DNA of 64,000 nt from Halorubellus salinus (GTDB lineage Archaea > Halobacteriota > Halobacteria > Halobacteriales > Natrialbaceae): contig NZ_JAJCVI010000002.1 of the NCBI RefSeq assembly GCF_020567525.1, positions 310,001-374,000 on the forward strand, written 5' to 3'. The notes beneath the pieces were generated by a model, which did not search any database, was not told where the DNA came from, and saw only the letters and a program-made list of their open reading frames with translations. Every line of letters begins with the position of its first letter. The stretch's first letter is position 1. Shown here piece after piece: positions 1 through 8,180 of this stretch. Made by a program: the position numbers and the translations under genes.

Positions 1-900
1 TTACGCGTCGTTCGCGTCGGTGTACGCGTCGATAGCGGCGGTGTAGCCCTCTCGGTACGTGGGGTACCGGAACTCGTAGCCGAGGTCGCGGAGGCGCGCG
101 TTGTCGACGCGTTTCTCGGCGCGGATGCGGCGTTCGGCGGCGGCGGAGAGGTCGCCGTCCGCGAGGCGTTCGGTCGTCGTCTGCTTCTCGGGGCTGGGTT
201 CGCCGCAGGCGTCGGCGAGGTAGTCCGCGAACGCCCACTTCGAGACCGGTTCGTCGTCGACGACGTGCACGACGTCGCCGCGGGCGCGGTCGGTCTCGAG
301 GAGGAACCGGACGGCGCCGGCGGCGTCGTCGCGATGGATCATGTTCAGGTAGCCTTCGGTGACGGGGCCGTCGACGTAGCGCTCGAGCCGGTAGCGGTCG
401 GGGCCGTAGAGCCCCGCAAAGCGTGCGACGGTACCGTCGATCCCGTAGAGGCGGTCGGCGGCGAGCGCGACGGCTTCCGCCGCCGCGAGCACCCGCGTCT
501 TCGCGGTCGTCGGATCGATCGGCGTCGACTCGTCCACCCAGTCGCCGCCGTGGTCGCCGAACACGCCCGTGCTCGAGGTGTAGACGAGGCGCCGCGGCGG
601 GTCGTCGCGCGTCGCGTACTCGCCGAGCGCGGTCTGGAGGCCGTCGACGTACACCTCGCGGGCGGCGTCGGCGCCGCGGCCACCGGACGACGCGGCGAAC
701 ACGAGCGCGTCAGCGTCCGGGAGCGCCGCCACCGATTCGGCGTCCGTGACGTCCGCTTGCACGCCGTCGAAGCCCGCGCCCTCGATGGCGTCGAGCCCCG
801 ATTCGCTCCGGCGGACGCCGACGACGTCGTGCCCGCGGTCGACGAGCTGGCGGCCGAGTTCGATACCGACGTACCCACAGCCGAGGACGACCACTCGCAT
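1..900 (-). CDS. SDR-family NAD(P)-binding oxidoreductase/epimerase (YeeZ-like)
   Basis: About 299 residues. The N-terminus carries a Rossmann nucleotide-binding motif (VVLGCGYVGIELG, GxGxxG type) and a later YTSSTGVFGDHGG stretch, as in the extended SDR/epimerase family. The usual catalytic YxxxK is not obvious: the equivalent place reads TAKTRVLAAAEAV, as in YeeZ-like members. I start at the ATG at 900 rather than an in-frame ATG at 921, because MRVVVLG puts the beta-alpha-beta fold at the very start, which is normal for the family. The stop codon is the first three bases of the window, so the gene is complete. Substrate unknown. Confidence 0.85.
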   Translation of the reverse strand: MRVVVLGCGYVGIELGRQLVDRGHDVVGVRRSESGLDAIEGAGFDGVQADVTDAESVAALPDADALVFAASSGGRGADAAREVYVDGLQTALGEYATRDDPPRRLVYTSSTGVFGDHGGDWVDESTPIDPTTAKTRVLAAAEAVALAADRLYGIDGTVARFAGLYGPDRYRLERYVDGPVTEGYLNMIHRDDAAGAVRFLLETDRARGDVVHVVDDEPVSKWAFADYLADACGEPSPEKQTTTERLADGDLSAAAERRIRAEKRVDNARLRDLGYEFRYPTYREGYTAAIDAYTDANDA

Positions 901-984
901 ACGCGACGGTCGGGCGAGCACGAACTTGAACCCTCTCGTCTGGCCCCGGGACTGCTTGCGTCGAGGAGCGAGGCGTCGTCGCCG

Positions 985-1416
985 TCAGGGCTGGCGGCTG
1001 GCGATGACGTGCTGGATGTGGACGTACTCGTCGAAGGACATGGGCGCGCGGCGCTCGATCTTCTGCTGGACCTCCTTCGCGTCCAGGTCGAGCGCGAGGT
1101 CGCTCTCGACGGCGTCGACGTCCATGACGCCCGTGGTCATCCCGAGCAGGAGGTGGTCGCACGCGATCTCGACGACGGTATCGGGGTCGGCGACGCCGTC
1201 GCGCACGGAGAGCACGGCGGCGGCGTCCTGGAGGGAGAGGTCGTCGGGGAGGTCGGCGTCGGCGACCCGTTCGACGGTCTCGCGGTCGAGGTCGGTGGCG
1301 TCGAGGACGGCGTCGACGCCGTGCTCGTCGACGACGGCTGCGAGGTCCTGGGCGTACTCGTCGCGGAGGTCGTCGACGGTGAGCCCGTCGACGTCGTGTC
1401 GCTGGTCGTGGAACAT
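985..1416 (-). CDS. DUF5791-family protein (small acidic haloarchaeal protein)
   Basis: 143 residues starting MFHDQRHDVDGLTVDDL and ending HVIASRQP. It is helical and acidic and matches what I recall of the haloarchaeal DUF5791 family, whose function is unknown. The ATG at 1416 is preceded by a TATA-like element (minus strand ATTTGTAC, about 1438-1445) at the distance expected for a leaderless transcript. The frame upstream of this ATG is open all the way into the DUF7286 gene, so the protein could also be made as the C-terminal domain of that larger product. I list it separately because the family is normally a free-standing protein of this length. Confidence 0.7.
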   Translation of the reverse strand: MFHDQRHDVDGLTVDDLRDEYAQDLAAVVDEHGVDAVLDATDLDRETVERVADADLPDDLSLQDAAAVLSVRDGVADPDTVVEIACDHLLLGMTTGVMDVDAVESDLALDLDAKEVQQKIERRAPMSFDEYVHIQHVIASRQP

Positions 1417-4400
1417 GGACGGTCGTTGCCGCCGCGGGTACAAATCTCCACCACACTCGCCGCGACCGCACGTGGCGGTGGTCGACGAGTTCGCGGTCTC
1501 GTTCCTCGGCGTTTCGTCGACCGCGTCGCCGGCGCCCGGGCGGGTGTCGGGGACCGGCGTGGGCCAGCCGGGGGAGTCCTCGAACATGACGAGGTTCCGG
1601 TCGCCGAGGCCGCCGCGACCGGGTGGGACGACGACGGCGACGGGGACGGTGGCGCGCGCGGTGACGCGGTCCGCGGCGCCGAGGCGGTCGTCGACGCCGT
1701 CGCCGTCGACGTCCACGGCGACCGTGGACCCGTCGCGGACGTACGTCGTCCCGCCGGCGCTGGCCGCGGTGCCGTCGCGAGCGCGGACGGTGAACGTCGG
1801 GTACGTCGCGTTCGCGTCCACGACCCAGACGTTCGCGGTCGCGTACCAGTACCCTGGGACGGGTGCGAGCGGGAGGCCGAGGAACGAGGCGTTCGTCGAG
1901 TTCAGGGCGCCGCCGACGAACTCGGTCGTTGCGTTCTCGGCGACGCCGCCGGCGCGCGCGTCGAGATAGGAGCGGAGGTCGGCGACGAGGTCGTCGGGCG
2001 GGCGGACGGTGCTGCTCGCGCGCGCTCGCCGGAGCGCCGCGGCGACGTGCGTCCGCGTCACGTCCCGGAACTGCGCGTCGACGGCACCGACCCCTGGTGC
2101 GTCGATGGCGCGCGCTGCGGTCGCTGCGACGATGGCGGCGGTGGCGCTCTCGTTCACGATGGCGCGACCGCGAGCGGCCGTCGACGGGTACGTCGCGAAC
2201 GCGTCCGCGACGGCGGCGCTGGCGACGTCCCGTTCGAGCGCGGTGCGAGTGGCGAGCGTCGACGCGACCCGACGCCGGGTGGCGACGACGGACGCGGCGA
2301 CCGCGTCCCGCACGCGGTTCTCGCGTCCGTCGAGCCGAGCGGTGCGGTCGCTCGCGGGAACGCCCTCGGCGCGCTCGAGTTGACGGACGGCCGCGCGGAG
2401 CGTCGTCCCGCCGGCGCCGGGCGCGACCTCGTCGACGACGCGCGAGGCGGCGTCCCCGGACGGGACCGTGAAGACGTTCACGTTCCGCGCGGCGAGCGGA
2501 TGCACGCTGCTGGCGCGCGCGACCGACGGCACGCGTTCGGCGTCGACCCCGTCGACGACGAGGTACGACGGCGACCCCGTGACGGCGACGTCGACGTCGC
2601 CGACGAGGTGGTTCGTGTCGGCGGGTGCGGCCGCGTCGTCGGTGTCGTCGATGGCGCGCTGGACGGCGGCGACGCCGCCGACCGCGCGGTCGGTCACGTC
2701 CGCGAGCGTCCGGTCGACGGCGCGTCGGGCACGCGAGAGGACGCGTTCGTCGGCGCGCACCCGGGCTTCGAGGTGCGCTTCGACGCGAGCGAGATACGTT
2801 CGTTCGGCGGCGACGGTCGCGAACGCCGCGACCGAGTCGTACTCCGCTCGCGCCGGTGCGAGGTCGCGACGGCGGTCCCGGACGGCGTCGAGGAGGTCGG
2901 CGGTCGCGGGCTCGCCGGTGAGTGCACTCTCGCGGTCGACGGTGACGGAGAGGTTCCGGACGTCCTCGCGGAGGGCAGCGACGGCGTCGTAGACGACCGC
3001 TCGCGTCAGGTTCGTCGTCCGCCCGCGCGCCGGAACCGTCCGCAGGCCGGGGTCGCCGACGGCAGCACGCCTGGCGATGCGGTCGACGCCGCCGTGGACG
3101 GCGAGCGCGCGGTCCGCGTCGCCCGCCACGTCCACGAGGTTCGGGTCGACGTCGGCGCGTTCGTCGAACGCGGACGGGACGGCACCGGCGACCGCCTCGA
3201 GGTCGACGCGGTCGCTCGCGTTCGGTCGGTGACTGGCGTGAACGGCGACGCCGACGCGCACGCGACCCTGCGTGACGTCGACGGTCTCTGTCGTCTCGTT
3301 CCCGCGCGTCCACGTCGTCCGCGCCGAGCGCGTGACGGTCACCGACCGGGTCGCCGAGCGGACGCGCGTCTCGCCGACGCGCGGCGCCGGGACGGGGCCC
3401 GGCCCGGCAGCGACGGCGACGTCCCGGCTCGTGGTCGTCGAGCCAGCGGTCCAGTTCGAGCCTGGCGACGGCGGGGTCGGCGTGGGCGCGGGCTCGACGG
3501 TCCGCGTGCTGACGGCCGGCCGGAGCGCGGCGTCGTAGCTCGCGCCGACCACCGCGTCGAGTCCCGGGCCGTCCTCGCCCGCGAGGAACGCGGCGAACGC
3601 GTCGTCGGCGGTCGCACCGACGGACACCGAGAGCGCGCTCTCGGGGCCGGCGTCCGGTTCGGGTATCGCCGGGACGTCGGGCGCCGTGTACGCGAACGTT
3701 CCACCAGGGTGCTCCCCGAGGACGGCGTCGAGGTAGCGGTCGGCGTTCGCGCCCGGTCGCTTCCACTGCTGGGTGAGGTCGCGGACGCCGACGCGAGCGA
3801 TGGCGCGCCGGTACGCGCGAGCGCCGGCTGGGTCGACGGTCCCGAACGTCGCCCGCTGGGTCGCGAGCGCCGCGCCGTTCGCGGCGAGCGCGACGTGCCG
3901 CGTCGCGAGGACGTTCCCGACCGGCCCGCCGGCGTACTGCGCGCTCCCGCGGAGCCAGGTGAGCGCGTAGAGGCGCGCCGCGAACTGCCGGCCGAACCCG
4001 TGGCCGACGACCGCACCCCTGGAGAGACGCCGGTCGTACGCCGCGACGCGGTCGTGGAGTGCGAGCGCGGGCGACGCGAGCGTCACGGTGAACGACCGGT
4101 TCTCGCGGCGGACGACGCGGTCGTCGACGCGGACGACGAGCGAGACGTTCCGCACGGCGACCGCGACGGTTGCGTTCGGGCGGTCGGCGAGCGAGACGCG
4201 TCGCTTCGCCGCGCGGAGGTCGCTGGGGTCGTCGACGGCGGGCAGCGAGAGCCTCGCGGTGGCGTCACCGACGCGGACGGTCGTCGCGGCGAGCGCTCGT
4301 TCGACGCGGACGTAGCTCCGGACGCGGAGCGCGTCCCGGTACGGGCGGGTGTCGTTCAGGACGCGCCCGTAGGGCGTGTCCGCCGGCGAGACGACGGGGT

Positions 4401-4623
4401 TCGCGGCACCGCGCGCGAGCGCGGTCCCGACCGCCGTCCGGAGCGCGGTGCGGGCACTGGCGGTCGCTCGTTCGGCGGCGACCGCGGCGTCGGGGCGCGC
4501 CGGCTCGGGCGCCGGCCGTGAGACGGTGGCGGCGACGCCCGCGGCGGCGACGAGCAGGAGCGCGCCGACGAGCGCGAACGGGACGCGAGCGCGCTCGTCG
4601 TCCGCGAGTCTCACGGCGACCAC
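985..4623 (-). CDS. DUF7286-family large surface protein of pilus-like locus A, in frame with DUF5791
   Basis: The frame begins with GTG at 4623 and encodes about 1069 residues before the DUF5791 methionine, then continues without a stop to 985 (1212 residues in total). Residues about 14-35 form one hydrophobic helix (VPFALVGALLLVAAAGVAA). The rest is a large Ala/Arg/Val/Thr-rich region with many N-x-S/T sites and no second clear membrane segment, so I infer a single-anchor protein with most of its mass outside the cell. It overlaps the upstream DUF7284 gene by 13 bases and is the last pilus-type gene of the operon. The missing stop codon is unusual; it may be a natural fusion, a lost stop or a sequence error. 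Confidence 0.75.
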   Translation of the reverse strand: MVAVRLADDERARVPFALVGALLLVAAAGVAATVSRPAPEPARPDAAVAAERATASARTALRTAVGTALARGAANPVVSPADTPYGRVLNDTRPYRDALRVRSYVRVERALAATTVRVGDATARLSLPAVDDPSDLRAAKRRVSLADRPNATVAVAVRNVSLVVRVDDRVVRRENRSFTVTLASPALALHDRVAAYDRRLSRGAVVGHGFGRQFAARLYALTWLRGSAQYAGGPVGNVLATRHVALAANGAALATQRATFGTVDPAGARAYRRAIARVGVRDLTQQWKRPGANADRYLDAVLGEHPGGTFAYTAPDVPAIPEPDAGPESALSVSVGATADDAFAAFLAGEDGPGLDAVVGASYDAALRPAVSTRTVEPAPTPTPPSPGSNWTAGSTTTSRDVAVAAGPGPVPAPRVGETRVRSATRSVTVTRSARTTWTRGNETTETVDVTQGRVRVGVAVHASHRPNASDRVDLEAVAGAVPSAFDERADVDPNLVDVAGDADRALAVHGGVDRIARRAAVGDPGLRTVPARGRTTNLTRAVVYDAVAALREDVRNLSVTVDRESALTGEPATADLLDAVRDRRRDLAPARAEYDSVAAFATVAAERTYLARVEAHLEARVRADERVLSRARRAVDRTLADVTDRAVGGVAAVQRAIDDTDDAAAPADTNHLVGDVDVAVTGSPSYLVVDGVDAERVPSVARASSVHPLAARNVNVFTVPSGDAASRVVDEVAPGAGGTTLRAAVRQLERAEGVPASDRTARLDGRENRVRDAVAASVVATRRRVASTLATRTALERDVASAAVADAFATYPSTAARGRAIVNESATAAIVAATAARAIDAPGVGAVDAQFRDVTRTHVAAALRRARASSTVRPPDDLVADLRSYLDARAGGVAENATTEFVGGALNSTNASFLGLPLAPVPGYWYATANVWVVDANATYPTFTVRARDGTAASAGGTTYVRDGSTVAVDVDGDGVDDRLGAADRVTARATVPVAVVVPPGRGGLGDRNLVMFEDSPGWPTPVPDTRPGAGDAVDETPRNETANSSTTATCGRGECGGDLYPRRQRPSMFHDQRHDVDGLTVDDLRDEYAQDLAAVVDEHGVDAVLDATDLDRETVERVADADLPDDLSLQDAAAVLSVRDGVADPDTVVEIACDHLLLGMTTGVMDVDAVESDLALDLDAKEVQQKIERRAPMSFDEYVHIQHVIASRQP

Positions 4624-5459
4624 GTCCTGACGGTGACGACGACGGTTCGCGGCCTGGCGGCGGCCGCGGCGGCCGCTGGCGTCTCGTAGCGAGAGCGTAC
4701 CGCAGCGACGTAGCGGTCGGCGAGAGCGCCCGCGAGAAGTGCGTTCGCTCGCTGGACGCGTCCCCCGGCGAGCGCGCCCGTCGTCTCCACGCCCAGTGCC
4801 CGCCCGAGCGTCCGGTACCGCGAGACGACCGTCGACCGCGTCGCCGGGTCGCGGAGCGTCCAGCGCGTCCGCGACGGCGGCAGCACGGTCGCGACCGTCG
4901 CGTCCGCCACGGTGCGCGCGAGTCCACGGACGCCATCTTCGGTCACCCCAGATCGAATCTCGCCCGGGGCCGGGCCGGTGCCGACGGGCACGCGGATGCG
5001 AGCGACCGAGACGTCCACGTCCCGCGGCACTGCCGGCCCCACCGTCGCCTCCCCCGAGGCTTCACTCCCCGGGAGCGGCGCGTACGACGCCGTGACGTTC
5101 ACCGACGCATCGACGCCCGCGAGCGCGGTTCGCGTTCGGTTCGCGATCGCGGACTCGAGCCCGCCGGCCGTCTCGGTCGTTCCGGTGGCGTCGACCGCGA
5201 AGTCCGCGACCGCGGCGTGCGCGAGCAGCGCTGCGAGCGTCCCGTGGACGCGACGTTCGCCGGGGGCGTCGACCGTGGTGGTCGTCGTCGAGAGGAGTGC
5301 GACGGCGCGGTCCGCGGTCCTCGCGTCGTGACCCTCGGGTGGCGGCGAGGTGGCCGCGAGGACACCGACTGCGGCGGAGACGAGCAGGAGACAGCAGACG
5401 ACGTCGAGCGTCGTGCTCGTCGCGCGCTCGCGCCGTCGGCGACGAGGGCGTTCCGTCAT
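4611..5459 (-). CDS. DUF7284-family single-pass membrane protein, pilus-like locus A
   Basis: 282 residues. After a short Arg-rich N-terminus (MTERPRRRRRERATS) comes one hydrophobic helix, TTLDVVCCLLLVSAAVGVLAA, at about residues 15-37; the remainder is predicted to be exported. The layout, a short basic head, one helix and a beta-rich tail, resembles pilin-like proteins, but the function is unknown. The start is fixed by a 4-base ATGA overlap with the stop of the DUF7285 gene upstream. An in-frame ATG six bases earlier is less likely because of this coupling. DUF assignment is from memory of the family. Confidence 0.78.
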   Translation of the reverse strand: MTERPRRRRRERATSTTLDVVCCLLLVSAAVGVLAATSPPPEGHDARTADRAVALLSTTTTTVDAPGERRVHGTLAALLAHAAVADFAVDATGTTETAGGLESAIANRTRTALAGVDASVNVTASYAPLPGSEASGEATVGPAVPRDVDVSVARIRVPVGTGPAPGEIRSGVTEDGVRGLARTVADATVATVLPPSRTRWTLRDPATRSTVVSRYRTLGRALGVETTGALAGGRVQRANALLAGALADRYVAAVRSRYETPAAAAAAARPRTVVVTVRTWSP

Positions 5460-5893
5460 CGCCACACCACGACGCGGAGGCGGCCGGTGACGACGACTCC
5501 GGGGGCGACGCGGACGGCGACGGGTCGCGTCGCGCTCGCGGCGTCGGGCGGACTCGCCGGCCCGACGCGCCAGCGGTCGTCGTCGGTCGAGAGCACGAAC
5601 GCCGCCTCGTAGCCGTCGGGCGCGGTCGAAGAGACGTCCGAGAGGTCGCCGGGGCGGACGACGCCGTCGGTCGCGAGCGCGTCCACGGCGCGCTGGAGCG
5701 TCGGCTCCGCGACCCGTGGGTCGGCGCGCTCGGGGAACGCGCCGTAGAGCGAGCTCGCGTAGAGCGCGAGCGCCGCGCCGACGACGACGGTCGCGGCGAG
5801 CGCCGGCAGCGCCCCGGTCTGTCCCCGCGACTCGCCCGCCGTCGCGACGGCGGGCGTCGTCGCGCTACGCGAGGACGAGCGTGACACGCACAT
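5456..5893 (-). CDS. DUF7285-family pilin-like protein, pilus-like locus A
   Basis: About 145 residues from the ATG at 5893 (MCVSRSSSRSA); a GTG at 5887 is an alternative. Near residue 22 the sequence SRGQTGALPALAATVVVG places R-G-Q directly before a hydrophobic helix. In haloarchaeal archaellins the prepilin peptidase cuts at such an RG/Q site, so I infer a class III signal peptide. The C-terminal part is a small exported domain (RWRVGPASPPD, VVTGRLRVVVWR). It overlaps the upstream DUF7283 gene by about 29 bases and the downstream DUF7284 gene by 4. No function is known. Confidence 0.75.
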   Translation of the reverse strand: MCVSRSSSRSATTPAVATAGESRGQTGALPALAATVVVGAALALYASSLYGAFPERADPRVAEPTLQRAVDALATDGVVRPGDLSDVSSTAPDGYEAAFVLSTDDDRWRVGPASPPDAASATRPVAVRVAPGVVVTGRLRVVVWR

Positions 5894-6341
5894 CACCCCA
5901 GTTGACGCGGCGGACGCGCAGCGAGTCGCTCGCCGGCCGCCAGGCGGCATCGCGAGCGTTCCGTCGCGCAGCCGCGGCGGCCGCCGCGAGCGCTCGCGGC
6001 GAGTCGAACGCCTCGCCTGGCGGAGCCCCGCGCGCGACCGCGGCGAGCGCCGAATCCGGCGGCGCGGGCGTCACCGGCGCGAACGCGAACGTCGCGTGGG
6101 ACGCCCCCGCCGACGACCGCAGCGCGAGCGAGTGCGCCGTCACCCGAACCGCGCTCGCTTCGACCGGATGCGTCGCGGTGCCTGCGTACTCGCTCGCGGC
6201 GAGCGCGTCCACGGTGTTCGCCGCAGCGGACGCGTCCGGCGGCGGCCGCGTCGGGAGGTCGGCGGCGACACCGACGACGACGAGGCTCGCGGCCGCGAGC
6301 CCGAGGAACCAGTACGTCGCTCCGAGGGAGACGTCGAGCAT
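5865..6341 (-). CDS. DUF7283-family single-pass membrane protein, pilus-like locus A
   Basis: 158 residues from the ATG at 6341 (MLDVSLGATYWFLGLAAASL). The N-terminal helix spans about residues 7-29 and is followed by a Pro/Ala-rich exported part with alanine-rich stretches. An upstream in-frame ATG at 6371 would only add a polar leader and is disfavoured. The gene starts 60 bases after the end of the TadC/FlaJ-like gene, the largest gap inside this operon. DUF7283 proteins are found next to the same ATPase/FlaJ-like pair in other haloarchaea, as far as I recall; the role is not described. Confidence 0.75.
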   Translation of the reverse strand: MLDVSLGATYWFLGLAAASLVVVGVAADLPTRPPPDASAAANTVDALAASEYAGTATHPVEASAVRVTAHSLALRSSAGASHATFAFAPVTPAPPDSALAAVARGAPPGEAFDSPRALAAAAAAARRNARDAAWRPASDSLRVRRVNWGDVRVTLVLA

Positions 6342-6401
6342 GGCGAGCGTGGCCGCCCTATCCCCCTTCAACCCTCGGCGTTCGACGGTCGAGCGTCGCG
6401 G

Positions 6402-8180
6402 TCAGACGAGCGCGCTCGTGCAGACGACGCCGACGGTGAACGCGCTCGCGGCGGTCGGGAGCGCGGTCGCGAGCTCGCGGCCGACGGCGACGCGGTCCGG
6501 GCCGGCTTCGAGGACGACCGCGAGCGCGGCGAGGATGCCGGCGAGCGCGAGGACGTACGCGCCGACGGCGACGCCGAGCGCACCCGGGTCGACGCCCGTG
6601 CCCGGTGCGTCGCCGAGGACGGCGTCGGGCGACGCCAGGCCGTCCGCGAGCGCGACCGTCGCCCCGCCGACGAGCGGCCCGAACGCGCGGCCGGTGGAGC
6701 GGAGCGTGCTCGTGACCGCCGCGAGGTCGTCGCGGCACGCGCGCTCGACCGCGCCGAGGTCCTCCAGGTGGTCCGCGACGGCGACGACCGCCTTCCCCGC
6801 CGGAGCCCCCTGTGCGGCAGCGAGCGAGAGGAGGTCGACGACGGCGCGAGCGCGCTGACTCGGCACGTCCGCGAGCGCGCCGTGCTCGCCGAGGAACGCC
6901 TCGCGTGGCCCGACGCCGAGACGCGCTCGGACCCCGATCGCTGACTCGAAGACCGCGCCGGTCTCCCCGCCGACCTCGGCGCCCGCGGCGAGCGCATCCT
7001 CCACGGCGTCGCCGTTCGCGACGCGTCGCCCGACCGCGTACGCCGCGTCCACGAGTCCGTCCTCGACGGCGAGCGCGCGCTCGCGGACCGACGCTGCGGC
7101 GGCCGTGAGTCGCCCGGCGGCGACCCCGGCGCCGACGCCGACGCCGAGGACGGCGGCGAGCCACGGCGGGACGAGCGCGGCGACGCCCACCAGGAGCGGG
7201 ACGCCGAACCCGTTCGTGCTCGCGAGCGCGAACGTACCGCCGCCGACGACCGCGCCGGCGAGTGCACCGGTCGCAAACGCGGGCCAGCGTCGCGCCGGGA
7301 CCGCGGGATGGTCGCGGTCGACCCTGGGCGGCGGGAACGCGACCGGGCGGTTCGCGAGCACCCACGCCGTCGCCGCGAGCAGGACGAGCGGGAGGAGCAC
7401 GTCGTAGACCGCGACGACCACCGGGAGCGACGCCGGGAGGCCCGCGGCGCCCGCCGCCGGCAGCACCGCGACGAGCGCGAGCGGGAGGAGGACGCCGAAC
7501 GCGTACAGCGCGTTCACCGGCCCCGAGAGCGCGGTCGTGTACGTTCGGAGACGGTCGCGCGTCCCGTCGAGGACCGCCTGGAACGCGCGGTCGACGCGCC
7601 GCCCGCGGTCGCCGTCGGGCGCGTCCGGTGCGCTCGCGAGCAGGTGGCAGGCTCTGCGGAGGCCGGGCGCGTCGTCGGCGTGCGCGTCGGCGAACGCGAG
7701 GAGCGCGTCGTCGAGCCGGTCGGTGCGCCGGCAGCGTGCCGCAAGCGCCGTGGCGAGCGCGTCGTCGCTCGCGTCGACCGCGAACGCGACCGCGGGTTCG
7801 AGCGCGGGCTCGACGTGCAATCGCAGGGCGAGCCGGGCGACGAGGTCTGGGGCGCGACCGAGCGCACGCCGCCGGTGGAGCGTCGCGAGCACGACGGGGA
7901 GTTCGTGGACGCCGTGCGCGACCGCGACCGCAGCCGCGAGCGCCATCGGGACGAGAGCGAGCGACGGGAGCGGCGCGAGCGACCCCACGAGGACGACGAC
8001 CGCCCCGGTCACCGCGGCCGCACCGTAGCCAGCGCGCACGACCGTCTCGCCCGCGGTCGGGACGCCGAGCGTCGCGAGCGCGCCGCGGAGCTCGGGGCTC
8101 GCGGTGACGTCCAGTGGTGCGAGCGCCGCGAGCGCCGCGAGTGTTCGCGGAAACAGGCCCGACTCGGCGTCGGTCGTCAC
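6402..8180 (-). CDS. Type II secretion/type IV pilus platform protein (TadC/FlaJ/PilC-like, F family)
   Basis: 592 residues. It has two sets of membrane helices (about residues 45-90 and 215-360) and helices again near the C-terminus (VGAYVLALAGILAALAVVL), separated by soluble helical segments that resemble the duplicated T2SSF domain of archaeal platform proteins (RACHLLASAPDA and later RARAVVDLLSLAAAQG). The platform protein sits in the membrane and couples the ATPase to subunit assembly. The start is a GTG at 8180 that overlaps the ATPase stop as GTGA. It is shorter and more divergent than archaellum FlaJ. Confidence 0.87.
   Translation of the reverse strand: MTTDAESGLFPRTLAALAALAPLDVTASPELRGALATLGVPTAGETVVRAGYGAAAVTGAVVVLVGSLAPLPSLALVPMALAAAVAVAHGVHELPVVLATLHRRRALGRAPDLVARLALRLHVEPALEPAVAFAVDASDDALATALAARCRRTDRLDDALLAFADAHADDAPGLRRACHLLASAPDAPDGDRGRRVDRAFQAVLDGTRDRLRTYTTALSGPVNALYAFGVLLPLALVAVLPAAGAAGLPASLPVVVAVYDVLLPLVLLAATAWVLANRPVAFPPPRVDRDHPAVPARRWPAFATGALAGAVVGGGTFALASTNGFGVPLLVGVAALVPPWLAAVLGVGVGAGVAAGRLTAAAASVRERALAVEDGLVDAAYAVGRRVANGDAVEDALAAGAEVGGETGAVFESAIGVRARLGVGPREAFLGEHGALADVPSQRARAVVDLLSLAAAQGAPAGKAVVAVADHLEDLGAVERACRDDLAAVTSTLRSTGRAFGPLVGGATVALADGLASPDAVLGDAPGTGVDPGALGVAVGAYVLALAGILAALAVVLEAGPDRVAVGRELATALPTAASAFTVGVVCTSALV

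Noticed and set aside
265-4521. A 1418-residue open frame on the plus strand opposite the DUF7286 gene
   Set aside because: It is an antisense shadow: composition-driven Arg/Gly/Val-rich sequence with no domain, while the minus frame has an N-terminal membrane helix and operon coupling.
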